This document shows, piece after piece, positions 44,701 to 52,391 of a stretch of DNA of 64,000 nucleotides (the first letter of the stretch is position 1; each line of letters starts with the position of its first letter). Where the stretch lies: contig NZ_QWEQ01000012.1 of the NCBI RefSeq assembly GCF_009936045.1, positions 62,001 to 126,000 of the forward strand. The letters run 5' to 3'. The DNA comes from Emergencia sp. 1XD21-10 (GTDB lineage Bacteria; Bacillota; Clostridia; Peptostreptococcales; Anaerovoracaceae). The notes below the pieces were generated by a model. The model was not told the DNA's origin, did no database searches, and worked only from the letters and a program-made list of their open reading frames with translations. Position numbers and translations under genes: made by a program.

Positions 44701-45381
44701 GATGAAGACGGCAACACGATACAATTTGACAGTATCTATAACGGATTCGTCGGACAAGTCTATCAGACCAGTCAAAAGAATATCAGCGGATACAAGTTTC
44801 TGCGTGTTGAGGGCAGTGAAAGCGGTACGTTCAGCGAGGATGTGCAGATTGTAACTTATGTGTACAAGCGAAGTCCAAATGTGGTCATGACGGGCAGAGT
44901 GGTAATTCGTTTTGTAGATGAGGATGGTAATATCATTCGAGAGGAAGACACTTACATTGGCTATATCGGTGACAAGTATCAGCTGCAGCAGTATGAAATC
45001 AGCGGATATAAATATGTGCGTGCCGAGGGAGAAAGTCAGGGTGTCTTTACTGCAGAGGATCAGGAAATTGTATTGGTTTACCAGAAGCTGAAAGAAGATA
45101 TCGATAAGCCAGGCGATAATAAACCAGGACAGGACAAACCAGGCGACAGCAAGCCGAATCAAAAGCCAGGAGGCAGTTCTGGGAATTCCGGTGGAACCGG
45201 CGACCAGAGCGGTACAAATAAAAATCAGAAAAATGACAATTTGCATCAGATGAACTGGCAGGAAGGCAGACCAAATACGGGTGACCAAACGGCACTACAT
45301 TTCTATATTGATTTGCTGATTGTATCGATGATAGGGCTTGTTGCCATAGTAAGAAAGTTAAAAATTGACAAGAAAAAATAG
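41758..45381 (+). CDS. Cell-wall-anchored MucBP-repeat surface protein
   Basis: 1207 residues; AAAGGGGCG before ATG 41758. Signal peptide 1-29 (cut near LYAEE). Residues ~33-245 form a LamG/concanavalin-like domain (YVQYNFNNNLTDAKG ... KVYNLKIWDKYMD). From ~257 to ~1115 twelve MucBP-type repeats follow, each with pattern YVDEDGN ... GYxFxRVEG ... GTF ... VxYVYK. Then a Gly/Pro/Lys-rich wall-spanning linker, the sortase motif RPNTGD (Arg in place of Leu of LPxTG), a hydrophobic segment and the tail KLKIDKKK. Likely an adhesin binding mucin or other glycans. No sortase gene is in the window. Confidence 0.92.
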   Translation: MKQKMTKTKCLLLCILLLIGTIPFNILYAEEEKDTTPYVQYNFNNNLTDAKGHSTLTAWSSTGDNNRSNATTSFGEDADNGTYWQWHSNTARGGGFYIDIDKDIGEEYTIGLKFSFENTLGGWRKIIDYKNSTVDTGFYFYNGGHLNFYNYGVNGASVTQPNQVVDLIVRRNKSGTFEAYIVDGVNKKFDMSVQDSSGQGVPTVIGGKTRLGFFFDDIATSAEASPGGKVYNLKIWDKYMDPDDVIEALLPNGTVNIHYTDEDGDEVLPDEKVSGKSGKPYSVAHKEVFGYQYMRAEGAPTSGTFPDSDEVDVTFRYKCLIPYTVTVRYVDEDGNQLCEDIVGKGAEGKTYKANQLEIEDYDFVRVEGNVSGTYTKKPQLVTFIYKPEEKLPVHENSTVMAVYQDEDGNQINPDMTYKGYVGEAYQTSQLYIPGYTFKEIIGSAAGNYTEDPIVVTYVYTKKAEDDPDSDKGGSIIIRYQDNQGYTISSDVLCNGNIGAAYVAPLKDIAKYKFDKVIGEESGVIEDGVKVVTVLYIPLASDVLARYLDTAGRTVAETKVYSGGVGQSYRTEKLDIEGYEFIRVEGNEAGTFSEDVQVVKYIYRQRGSITVKYVDLDGKPIKDEVSFTDYVDEAYDVTAPYISGYEHIRTEGDATGTFQPGNQVITHVYEKINEGRVIVHFVDDEGKPVRDDLLIHGRVGAPYEVEVQQFHGYEYVRTEGELHGTLSMETAEVTHYYKLTMPDTVTARYVDEDGNLLCDDIIYKGKTGSSYKTSQIELAGYEFVKVTGSEQGRFQREPQLVTYVYRKAAEKPVPEKGQITASYVDETGNTLHSNLVYQGVLGESCQTSALTIPGYQLKEIVGSESLIYKKENQTVTYIYVPEDPDTPENPERGGTVIVHYQTEEGLTIRNDDVFNGDIGDAYKAVRYQISGYQFIRSEGPFYDAARAAAGSAEEGEIEERVKTVIMYYVPEDKASTVIAKYVDEDGNTIQFDSIYNGFVGQVYQTSQKNISGYKFLRVEGSESGTFSEDVQIVTYVYKRSPNVVMTGRVVIRFVDEDGNIIREEDTYIGYIGDKYQLQQYEISGYKYVRAEGESQGVFTAEDQEIVLVYQKLKEDIDKPGDNKPGQDKPGDSKPNQKPGGSSGNSGGTGDQSGTNKNQKNDNLHQMNWQEGRPNTGDQTALHFYIDLLIVSMIGLVAIVRKLKIDKKK

Positions 45382-45390
45382 AAATGAATA

Positions 45391-45438
45391 AAGGACAGCA
45401 TCTGCGAGGGTATCCTTCAGGCAGGGCTGTCCTTGTTT
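45391..45438. terminator. Terminator between adhesin and acyl-CoA synthetase genes
   Basis: AAGGACAGC (45391-45399) pairs with GCTGTCCTT (45426-45434), followed by a T-rich stretch. Confidence 0.7.
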
Positions 45439-45460
45439 CTTGATTTTTTGTGGTAATAAT

Positions 45461-47194
45461 TTACAAATGCTTTGCTTCTTCGTGACGCTTGACCTTGCCG
45501 GTAGTGGTCTTAATCATAGGCTGGTCGGTGACGATGATACGAAGCATCTGCTTGTAGGTCGGCAGTTCTTCGTTCATGATATCGATATCTTTTTTTATGA
45601 TCTGTTCGATTTCGTCAGGATTAGTGGTGCCATAAGTTTCCTTCATATAATCTGGCTTATAAACAATCTTTGCACAAAGTGCAAGATCTTTTTCGTCACC
45701 GTCTGCTTTGCGCGGCTGACCAAAGACCATATTTTCTTCTACATAAGGCAGATTACTGATGAGAATCTCAAGTTCTTCCGGATATACGTTCTTGCCGTTT
45801 TTTAAAACGATGACGTTTTTCTTTCTGCCGCAGATGAAGACATAACCATCTTTATCCAGATAGGCAAGATCGCCGGTATGGAGCCAGCCGTCAGCTAAAA
45901 TAGCAGCAGTTTCTTCTTCGTTTTCGTAATAACCGCACATTACATTTGGACCGCGGGCGATAAGCTCACCGATGCCTTCGCTGTTAGGATTATCAATGGC
46001 AAGTTCAACGCCGGGCATCGCCATACCGATGGAGCCTGTTTTATGCTGCCAGGTATTTTCTGCGGCAAGTACAGGAGAAGCTTCTGTCATACCGTAGCCC
46101 TGTACTGCGGTGATACCAAAGTTATTAAAGCCCTCCAGCGCTTCTGGGTCGATGGCAGATGCGCCGCTGATGACGTAGCGCAAATTACCGCCTAGTTGGT
46201 CTAAAATTTCCTTAAATAGTTTGCGGCGTATGTCAATACCGACTTTCAGCAGCAGCTTGGATAACTTCAGACCGAAAGTAACTTTCTTTTCCAGTCCTTG
46301 CTTTTTTACTGTTGCCATAATCTTTTTATAGATAGACTCGATGAGAAGCGGTACACAGACAAAGAGCGAAACTTTGTATTCAACGATGTTTTTCTGCAGA
46401 TATTTCAGCCCGTCGCAGAAGGTGGTGGTTACACCGGCAGCCAGCATAACGACTTGACCTGTTGAGCCAAAGGTGTGATGGTACGGCAGAAATGCCATGT
46501 TGATATCGCCGTGACGGATATCTTCCACTTTAAGCATGGCATAGACATTGGCAGTAATGTTGTACTGGGACAGTTGTACCGCCTTAGCCATGGAAGTGGT
46601 GCCCGAGGTGAACAGAATAATTGAGGTCGCTTTTCCATCAATCGGCAATTTGCGATATTCGACAAAACCTGCAGTTAGTGCGTCGTGCCCTTCCTTGATC
46701 AAAGCAGGAATGTCTTCATAACCCTCTAAAGGTGACATAGATATGAAACTTTCAACCTGTGTATTCTGATTTTCCTGCAGGGCGGTTACGATATCAAGAT
46801 GTGCAGGATCAAAGACCAGCACATCCGCTTTGCTGCGAATCAGAGAAGATTCCACTTCTTCGTAAGGAAGTCCTTTGTCCAGCGGTACACTGATGCCGAG
46901 TCCGCAAAGGGTAGAAAAATATGCTAACATCCACTCGCAGCAGTTTTTTCCAATAATAGCGATCCGCTTTCCCTGAAAGTCTCGCTGTAAAAAAGCGGTG
47001 CCCAGACAGTCTACTCGGTGACGAAATTCCTCGAAGGTAATATGCTCGTAGGAGACTTCTTTCTTTCCCTTTTTATGTTTTATAATAAAGGCGTCATCGC
47101 TGCGGTAAGCTTTTGCGCTGTAGTCCAGCAGCGCTCTGAAATCTTCGTGAAATACCGGATGAAAGACCTGTTTCAGTTCCTGAATTTTTTTCAA
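45461..47194 (-). CDS. AMP-dependent acyl-CoA synthetase/ligase
   Basis: 577 residues, TTG start at 47194 with AAGGAGATATT upstream. ANL superfamily: P-loop-like LFTSGTTSMAKAVQLS near 192-207, QGYGMTEASPVLAAENT near 357, WLHTGDLAYLDKDGYVFICGRKKNVI near 425 and the catalytic Lys in TTGKVKRHEEAK at the C-terminus. Length and motifs fit fatty acyl-CoA or acyl-ACP synthetases of the FadD kind; substrate not determinable. Divergent from a DUF1836 gene, sharing a palindrome that holds both -35 boxes. Confidence 0.9.
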   Translation of the reverse strand: MKKIQELKQVFHPVFHEDFRALLDYSAKAYRSDDAFIIKHKKGKKEVSYEHITFEEFRHRVDCLGTAFLQRDFQGKRIAIIGKNCCEWMLAYFSTLCGLGISVPLDKGLPYEEVESSLIRSKADVLVFDPAHLDIVTALQENQNTQVESFISMSPLEGYEDIPALIKEGHDALTAGFVEYRKLPIDGKATSIILFTSGTTSMAKAVQLSQYNITANVYAMLKVEDIRHGDINMAFLPYHHTFGSTGQVVMLAAGVTTTFCDGLKYLQKNIVEYKVSLFVCVPLLIESIYKKIMATVKKQGLEKKVTFGLKLSKLLLKVGIDIRRKLFKEILDQLGGNLRYVISGASAIDPEALEGFNNFGITAVQGYGMTEASPVLAAENTWQHKTGSIGMAMPGVELAIDNPNSEGIGELIARGPNVMCGYYENEEETAAILADGWLHTGDLAYLDKDGYVFICGRKKNVIVLKNGKNVYPEELEILISNLPYVEENMVFGQPRKADGDEKDLALCAKIVYKPDYMKETYGTTNPDEIEQIIKKDIDIMNEELPTYKQMLRIIVTDQPMIKTTTGKVKRHEEAKHL

Positions 47195-47262
47195 TTTAAT
47201 ATCTCCTTATGTTTAAAAATTGGCGGTACAAAGCCTATAATATTTACGTAGTTATTGAAACT

Positions 47263-47323
47263 ATATTAACTCATTATAATGACTTTGTCAACGGTTGACA
47301 GAAACTTTTCGCTGTGGTATGAT
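47263..47323. promoter_or_regulatory. Divergent promoters sharing a palindromic operator
   Basis: The palindrome TGTCAACGGTTGACA (47286-47300) provides TTGACA on both strands. Plus strand: TTGACA (47295-47300), 17 bases, TATGAT (47318-47323), to the DUF1836 gene. Minus strand: TTGACA (47291-47286), 17 bases, TAATAT (47268-47263), to the acyl-CoA synthetase gene. A dimeric repressor on the palindrome would shut both. Confidence 0.75.
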
Positions 47324-47356
47324 TTTCATAGCAAAAAAGGAGGAAAGGAAACAACC

Positions 47357-47869
47357 ATGGGAAAAAGCAAAGGACTGGAACAATTTAGATTACCGCGCTG
47401 GGAGGAACTGCCTTCCATCGATTTGTATCTGGACCAAGTATTGTCTTTGCTGGAGGAATGGCTGGGACCTTATCTGACCTTTGACGGCAAAAAAATCATG
47501 ACAAAGACCATGATAAACAATTATGTCAAGCAAAAGTTCATCGCACCGCCTGTCAACAAGAAGTACGACAGAACGACTGTTGCTTCTCTTTTTGTCATTG
47601 CCATTTTGAAGCCAGTTTATACGATCGAAGAGATTTCTCGGCTGATTAAACTTTCTATTAGAATCAACGAGAAAGAGAAGGCTTATAATGAGTTTTGCGG
47701 ACACATCGAAAGTGCGGTGTATCATGCTTTCCATCAAACTTCTATGCCGAAAATTCCCTGTGAAACTGACCCTCGCCACCTGTTCTGGAATGTCTGCAAT
47801 TCTTTTGCGTGTCAGCTTTATGTGCGGAATATCTACTTGCAGTCCCACCCCAAAAATGATAAAATTTAA
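47357..47869 (+). CDS. DUF1836 family putative regulator
   Basis: 170 residues from ATG 47357; the promoter at 47295-47323 excludes an earlier in-frame start at 47279, and GGAGGAAAGG precedes it. Contains RWEELPSIDLYLDQVLSLLE, MTKTMINNYVKQKFIAPPVNKKYDRTTVASL, and ILKPVYTIEEISRLI, the DUF1836 pattern resembling a MerR-like winged helix in which TKTMINNYVK is the recognition region. Probably binds the shared palindrome upstream and regulates the acyl-CoA synthetase gene (inference from divergent layout). Confidence 0.85.
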   Translation: MGKSKGLEQFRLPRWEELPSIDLYLDQVLSLLEEWLGPYLTFDGKKIMTKTMINNYVKQKFIAPPVNKKYDRTTVASLFVIAILKPVYTIEEISRLIKLSIRINEKEKAYNEFCGHIESAVYHAFHQTSMPKIPCETDPRHLFWNVCNSFACQLYVRNIYLQSHPKNDKI

Positions 47870-47906
47870 TGAAATATGTACTTTGATTTATGAAGGAGTA
47901 AAATAG

Positions 47907-49460
47907 ATGAGCGTTTTAACAGTAGAAAAAGTGTCTCACGGATTCGGCGGCAGGCAGATCCTGGAGGACGCTTCTTTTCGTTTAAATAAAGGAGAACATG
48001 TAGGTCTTGTCGGCGCTAACGGCGAAGGAAAGACTACCTTTTTAAACATTATAACCGGCAATCTAATGCCTGATGCAGGTACAGTCAGCTGGTGTAATCA
48101 TATCACTACAGGTTATCTGGATCAGCGCACAACGCTGAGTCAGGGAAAGACCATCAGAGAGGTGCTGCGGGAGGCTTTTAGCTACTACTTTGACCTTGAA
48201 AAAGAAATGCTGGAAGCCTATGACAAAATGGCTACAGCATCGGATGATGAGATGACGCGCCTCATGGAAGACGCTGCAGAGATTCAGGATATCTTGGAGC
48301 ACAGTGGGTTTTACACCATCGATTCCCGGATTGAAGAATTCGCAGGTGGTCTGGGACTTGCTGACATTGGTCTTGACAAGGACGTGTCAGAGCTTTCAGG
48401 TGGACAGCGTTCCAAGGTGCTTTTGACAAAGCTGCTTTTGCAGAACCCAATGATTTTGATATTGGACGAGCCAACCAACTATCTGGATGAGAATCACATT
48501 ATCTGGTTGACTAGATTTTTGCAGAACTATGAAAATGCGTTTATTCTGGTATCCCACGACATTCCGTTTTTGAACGACGTGGTCAACGTGATTTACCATG
48601 TAGAGGATGCAGTGCTGACCCGCTATAGCGGAAACTACGATGATTTTATGCACATGTACGATATCAAGCGGGCGCAGCTAGAACAGGCGTACAAGAAACA
48701 GCAGAAGGAAATCGCCGATCTGGAGGATTTTATCGCCAGAAACAAGGCGAGAATCGCAACCACCAACATGGCAAAATCTCGCCAGAAAAAGCTGGATAAG
48801 ATGGAAAAAATTGAGTTGATTAAAGAAAAACCGAAGCCGACTTTCCGCTTTGACTATTCTCGTGCGCCGGGTAAGTATGTCATCGAAGCGGAAAACCTGG
48901 TGCTGGGCTATGATGACGCACTGACAAAGCCGCTGACTTTCCATGTGGAGAGGGGCAAGAAGATTGCTATTAAAGGAGTTAACGGTCTCGGAAAGTCTAC
49001 TTTGCTGAAAACTATGCTTGGAATTATCCCAGCTTTTGGGGGCAGTGTAAAGCTGGACTACTACGCGGAGCCAGCTTACTTTGAGCAGGAACACGATGGC
49101 AGCGATAAAACTGCTTTGCAGGATTTCTGGGACGAATTTCCGGCGCTGGATAATGGAGAGGTACGCCGCGCTCTTGCAAAGTGTGGATTGACCAATGAGC
49201 ATATTGAAAGTCAGGTGCGCGTTTTGTCCGGTGGAGAAAATGCCAAGTTCCGTCTCTGCAAGCTGATGCAGAGACCTATGAACCTGCTGGTTTTGGACGA
49301 GCCGACCAATCACCTTGACCCTGTTGCCAAAGATGTACTGAAAGAAGCAGTTCGTGACTTTAAAGGTACTGTCATTCTGGTCAGCCATGAACCGGAATTT
49401 TATCAGGACATCGTCACCGATATCTGGAATATCGAGGACTGGACCTGCAAGGTGATTTAA
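47907..49460 (+). CDS. ABC-F family ATP-binding protein
   Basis: 517 residues, ATG 47907 after AAGGAG. Two ABC domains without membrane parts: Walker A GANGEGKTT (about 36-44) and GVNGLGKST (about 355), signatures LSGGQRSKV and LSGGENAKF, Walker B MILILDEPTNYLD and LLVLDEPTNHLD. The linker (about 245-290) is charged and helical. ABC-F proteins act on the ribosome, either as translation factors or as antibiotic-resistance proteins; the short linker argues for a housekeeping type (YbiT-like), but this is not certain. Confidence 0.92.
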   Translation: MSVLTVEKVSHGFGGRQILEDASFRLNKGEHVGLVGANGEGKTTFLNIITGNLMPDAGTVSWCNHITTGYLDQRTTLSQGKTIREVLREAFSYYFDLEKEMLEAYDKMATASDDEMTRLMEDAAEIQDILEHSGFYTIDSRIEEFAGGLGLADIGLDKDVSELSGGQRSKVLLTKLLLQNPMILILDEPTNYLDENHIIWLTRFLQNYENAFILVSHDIPFLNDVVNVIYHVEDAVLTRYSGNYDDFMHMYDIKRAQLEQAYKKQQKEIADLEDFIARNKARIATTNMAKSRQKKLDKMEKIELIKEKPKPTFRFDYSRAPGKYVIEAENLVLGYDDALTKPLTFHVERGKKIAIKGVNGLGKSTLLKTMLGIIPAFGGSVKLDYYAEPAYFEQEHDGSDKTALQDFWDEFPALDNGEVRRALAKCGLTNEHIESQVRVLSGGENAKFRLCKLMQRPMNLLVLDEPTNHLDPVAKDVLKEAVRDFKGTVILVSHEPEFYQDIVTDIWNIEDWTCKVI

Positions 49461-49569
49461 CAACCATAAGATAGCGACAATCTGCGGTAATCGCAAAAAT
49501 GACACAATTGATGCGATTCTGAGGGGAAAGTGTCAAAATTAGCTTGACCGACAAAATGGATTAAAGTAG

Positions 49570-49620
49570 AAAACTGCCTGCAGGCGATTTTGTCAATCGA
49601 CCAGTACAGGCAGTTTTCTT
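49570..49620. terminator. Terminator between ABC-F gene and secreted protein gene
   Basis: AAAACTGCCTG (49570-49580) pairs perfectly with CAGGCAGTTTT (49607-49617), flanked by A's and T's on either side, usable from both directions. Confidence 0.8.
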
Positions 49621-49654
49621 TATAGGATATATTGCAGTATAGTGGTTGCTAAAT

Positions 49655-50125
49655 TTATAGGGAGGAAATGACTCCTGTTGGAGAGCATTTCAGACTTAAA
49701 GAAACATTTTTTGTGATATCTGATTTATATTGGAATGTACCTTGTCCAGTAGCGACTGCACCGGAAACGCTTCCGTGTTTGTAAATGCACTTCCAGCCGG
49801 AAACATGGAGATTGTAGCTGGTATCTGCTTTTGTTGCTTTGGCGGTAGTTCCATTGTAAGTGAAGGTTCCGGTTAAAGTGAAATCCCATTCTTTGCTGCT
49901 ATTTGCAGCATAGTAAGTATAGGTTCTGCTGGCGGACTTAGTTTTTTCGCTTGCCAATGGAATGATAGAACTCGTTTCTATAGTAGTTGTAATGATTGCA
50001 TAGGAACCATCTGGATAGAATTCTTTCTCATAGGTGGTATCTGTTTGCGTTGCAGCAGATATAGGGATTGTAAACGCCATTACCATAGCAATCATTGAAA
50101 ATAGAGTGATAATTTTACGTTTCAC
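49655..50125 (-). CDS. Secreted small protein, unknown function
   Basis: 156 residues with a clear signal peptide (MKRKIITLFSMIAMVMAF ... ISAA, cut near residue 25). The mature part is Thr/Ser/Tyr-rich and beta-patterned (TYTYYAANSSKEWDFTLTG, YNLHVSGWKCIYKHGSV), with two cysteines (in WKCIY and LKCSP) that could form a disulfide. No family recognised. Last gene of the PadR operon, 25 bases after the HAAS-like membrane gene. Confidence 0.7.
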   Translation of the reverse strand: MKRKIITLFSMIAMVMAFTIPISAATQTDTTYEKEFYPDGSYAIITTTIETSSIIPLASEKTKSASRTYTYYAANSSKEWDFTLTGTFTYNGTTAKATKADTSYNLHVSGWKCIYKHGSVSGAVATGQGTFQYKSDITKNVSLSLKCSPTGVISSL

Positions 50126-50150
50126 TTCGACTTTCTCCTTTACTTGTATT

Positions 50151-50561
50151 TTATTCTTCTATTACATCATCATCTGCATTTTCTTCATTATCGTGAATTA
50201 TGATGACATCAGTCGCCATGACTTGTGTATGCCTTTTTAAATCATGGAGATGCAGCATCTCGCCGATTACGATTGCAACCAAAGCAAGAATGATAGCAGT
50301 TTTTAGCCAGCCTCGTTTTCTGGATTTAGCAATTTTCTTCGGCTTGAGGGCAGAACATGTTTCTAAAAAATCTGCCGCAACTTCTTCCGGTGTGCCGAAT
50401 TCCTCTACTAGTGCGGAAATCGAAAGGATTGTGTGCACTTCGGCATAGTCATATAGTTGCTGGCGGAGTCCGTCAATAAAGCCGTCGGATTCTGCTAGAT
50501 GATAGATCGCTGCTTCAATTTGCTGCAGATATTGTTCAATCTCCTGGTTTGGCGTATACAT
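50151..50561 (-). CDS. HAAS/DUF1700-like membrane protein paired with PadR regulator
   Basis: 136 residues. N-terminal ~70 residues form a helical cytoplasmic domain (EIEQYLQQIEAAIYHLAES ... VEEFGTPEEVAADFLETC) like the HAAS domain that accompanies PadR regulators; a basic stretch KPKKIAKSRKRGWLK precedes one membrane helix (about 86-101), and the outer C-terminus is acidic. Start ATG 50561 overlaps the PadR stop. HAAS proteins are thought to modulate the PadR partner from the membrane. Confidence 0.75.
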   Translation of the reverse strand: MYTPNQEIEQYLQQIEAAIYHLAESDGFIDGLRQQLYDYAEVHTILSISALVEEFGTPEEVAADFLETCSALKPKKIAKSRKRGWLKTAIILALVAIVIGEMLHLHDLKRHTQVMATDVIIIHDNEENADDDVIEE

Positions 50562-50947
50562 CAGTCGTCCCTTTCTTTCTCAGTATATACGACGGACTGA
50601 ACCGCGCGGCTCAGCTTGACATACAGAGATTTTAGTCTGTACAGATGCGAAATTCCTTCTTCTGTGATGCGGTAATACACTCTGACTCGGTTGCTTTCTG
50701 AAATGGTTTTTCCAACTTCTTCGACAAAGCCTTGTTCCAGCAGTTTGCTGAGAGTGGTATAAAGGAGGGGCATCTTGTAAATACCGTCTGTGCGCCGCAG
50801 ACACTCCTGGGTAATTTCATAAGCGTACATTTGCTCCTGCTCTGATAAAAGTGTAAGCACCATCAGGGGAAGGGTAGATTTCTTGAACTGGGCTTCGAAA
50901 TTATCCAGGACGTCCCTGCCGCCGGCGGCAGCGTTTTTCTTTTTCAT
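50561..50947 (-). CDS. PadR-family transcriptional regulator
   Basis: 128 residues from ATG 50947, chosen because AGAAAGGG precedes it; an in-frame ATG at 51004 lies in the promoter. PadR winged helix: LPLMVLTLLSEQEQMYAYEITQECLRR, MPLLYTTLSKLLEQGFVEE and YYRITEEGISHLYRL. Short s2-type PadR with a brief C-terminal dimer helix. Likely autoregulates the PadR-HAAS-secreted protein operon. Confidence 0.88.
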   Translation of the reverse strand: MKKKNAAAGGRDVLDNFEAQFKKSTLPLMVLTLLSEQEQMYAYEITQECLRRTDGIYKMPLLYTTLSKLLEQGFVEEVGKTISESNRVRVYYRITEEGISHLYRLKSLYVKLSRAVQSVVYTEKERDD

Positions 50948-50983
50948 AAAAACCCTTTCTGTCCTAAATTCTCCTATATCCTT

Positions 50984-51011
50984 ATTATACCCCAAAAGAA
51001 ACACAAGTCAA
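50984..51011 (-). promoter_or_regulatory. Promoter of PadR operon
   Basis: Minus strand TTGACT (51011-51006), 16-base spacer, TATAAT (50989-50984). Divergent from the promoter at 51062. Confidence 0.75.
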
Positions 51012-51061
51012 TCGTTCATGTAAAAAAATCATCTATAAATGAAATTTTTCCATATATTTTA

Positions 51062-51090
51062 TTGACATATATAAAAAAGCGTGATATTAT
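51062..51090 (+). promoter_or_regulatory. Promoter of secreted protein gene 51235
   Basis: TTGACA (51062-51067), 17-base spacer, TATTAT (51085-51090), leaving a leader of about 140 bases. Only ~50 bases separate it from the PadR operon promoter, so PadR could control both directions. Confidence 0.7.
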
Positions 51091-51234
51091 AATGGCAAGG
51101 ATATAGATTGAATTTTCGGATAATACGGTTCTTTGGGCAAGGGGACAAAGAGATACAGGGGAGGAGAGATTCTGATGTGAGCTTTTTTACTATACAGCTT
51201 TGAACAATTATAAATTGCAATGAAAGGGGTAACT

Positions 51235-52098
51235 ATGAAAAAAAGTGCAGAAAGACTAATTGCCTTATTATTAGTGCTTTGCCTAATGATTGGGACTTCA
51301 AATATCACTTTTGCAAACACCGATAGACCTGAAAAAGCTTTAAAAGAAGACGCTAATAATTTTGTGATTAGTGAATATGATTTATATAAAGATTTATCAC
51401 AAAAAAGTGATTCGGAATTGAAACTTGAAGGTTATAGTGACAAGAACATAAAAGAGCTTCGCGAAAAAAATCCTAAGGCGGAGTTGAAAAAACTATCTGA
51501 GAAGAGTATTCTTGAATTAAAAGCGTTAGGATATGATCAAGAAAGGATTAATGCCATATATTCAGTTAAAAATCTTGACGAGAATCAAATTTCTGACGAG
51601 GTATTGCGAGTTGTATGGGCAAAAGTGGAATTAACTTTAAGATCATTATCTTATACTACGACTGGAACATTAACAAAAGGAACTACAAATGCTAGATTGA
51701 TGGCAACCTGGAAATGGGATCTATGTCCAAGCACAACATATATAGATAAACTTGTTTTTTCATGGGGAAAATCATTGGCATCGAAAGATGCGGACATCAC
51801 TATAAAGCATTATTCGTCGACTGATAGAGTCAAAAAAACAACAAAAGGAACGGTGGCAGAAAAAGATCCTAACCATGGATGTGCCCTTGAAATTAAGTTT
51901 GTTGCTGGTCTGAAGAATGGAGGAAATGCGTATATCACTTTATATTCTTCTCAACAGGCATTAAAAAACATAGAGTGCAAAGTAACGTATGGTCATAGTA
52001 TGGTTACATTAACGCCGAGCGTTAGCTGGAATGGTGCAAGTGTATCTTTTGGAACGTCGACAAAGGACATGGGAAGCAAAACAATCACACTTGAATAG
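51235..52098 (+). CDS. Secreted protein with helical N-domain and beta-rich C-domain, unknown
   Basis: 287 residues from ATG 51235 (GAAAGGGG upstream). Signal peptide cut near TFANT (about residue 28). Residues ~45-115 contain three helical units with a recurring pattern: SDSELKLEGYSDKNIKEL, KSILELKALGYDQERI and a related third, i.e. a repeated L-(x)3-GY-(S/D)xxxI motif. The C-terminal ~140 residues (TTTGTLTKGTTNARLM...) are beta-rich with two cysteines. AT-rich compared with neighbours. No known family; surrounding secreted genes and an IS suggest an exchangeable region. Confidence 0.7.
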   Translation: MKKSAERLIALLLVLCLMIGTSNITFANTDRPEKALKEDANNFVISEYDLYKDLSQKSDSELKLEGYSDKNIKELREKNPKAELKKLSEKSILELKALGYDQERINAIYSVKNLDENQISDEVLRVVWAKVELTLRSLSYTTTGTLTKGTTNARLMATWKWDLCPSTTYIDKLVFSWGKSLASKDADITIKHYSSTDRVKKTTKGTVAEKDPNHGCALEIKFVAGLKNGGNAYITLYSSQQALKNIECKVTYGHSMVTLTPSVSWNGASVSFGTSTKDMGSKTITLE

Positions 52099-52142
52099 TT
52101 GAAAATAAAGCAACATTTAGCTTCTATGGAGGTTAATCCTAA

Positions 52143-52313
52143 ATGAATGTAAAAAAGATTGCCAAGAGTATTTTATTCTCATTTGTAATTATGGTGATAC
52201 TATATCTGACCATAGTTCCAATCTTGGCGTATTTCTTTGGAGAAGAGTTAGGCGTATTTCTAGCCATTTCTTTCGTACAAATAAGTTTAATGTTATATAT
52301 GATTATAAAATGA
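52143..52313 (+). CDS. 56-residue membrane peptide, unknown
   Basis: ATG 52143 preceded by TGGAGG at 52127-52132, TGA at 52311-52313. Two hydrophobic stretches (SILFSFVIMVILYLTIVPIL and VFLAISFVQISLMLYMII) joined by FFGEELG. Starts 44 bases after the secreted protein gene and probably shares its transcript. The IS begins 8 bases downstream, so the operon may have been cut or separated from its continuation here. Confidence 0.6.
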   Translation: MNVKKIAKSILFSFVIMVILYLTIVPILAYFFGEELGVFLAISFVQISLMLYMIIK

Positions 52314-52391
52314 TGTCAAAATCTGAGGGTACAAAAATGCTCTGAGGAAATAGCACACCCATAAAGAATTTTTAAGAAAACACAAATTCAA

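Noticed and set aside
43600-45288. Minus-strand ORFs of 216 and 315 codons under the adhesin gene
   Set aside because: Shadows of the MucBP repeats; no ribosome sites and no protein-like features beyond hydrophobic bias from the complementary codons.
48678-49505. Minus-strand ORF of 275 codons under the ABC-F gene
   Set aside because: Shadow of a secure gene; codon pattern and start context not convincing.
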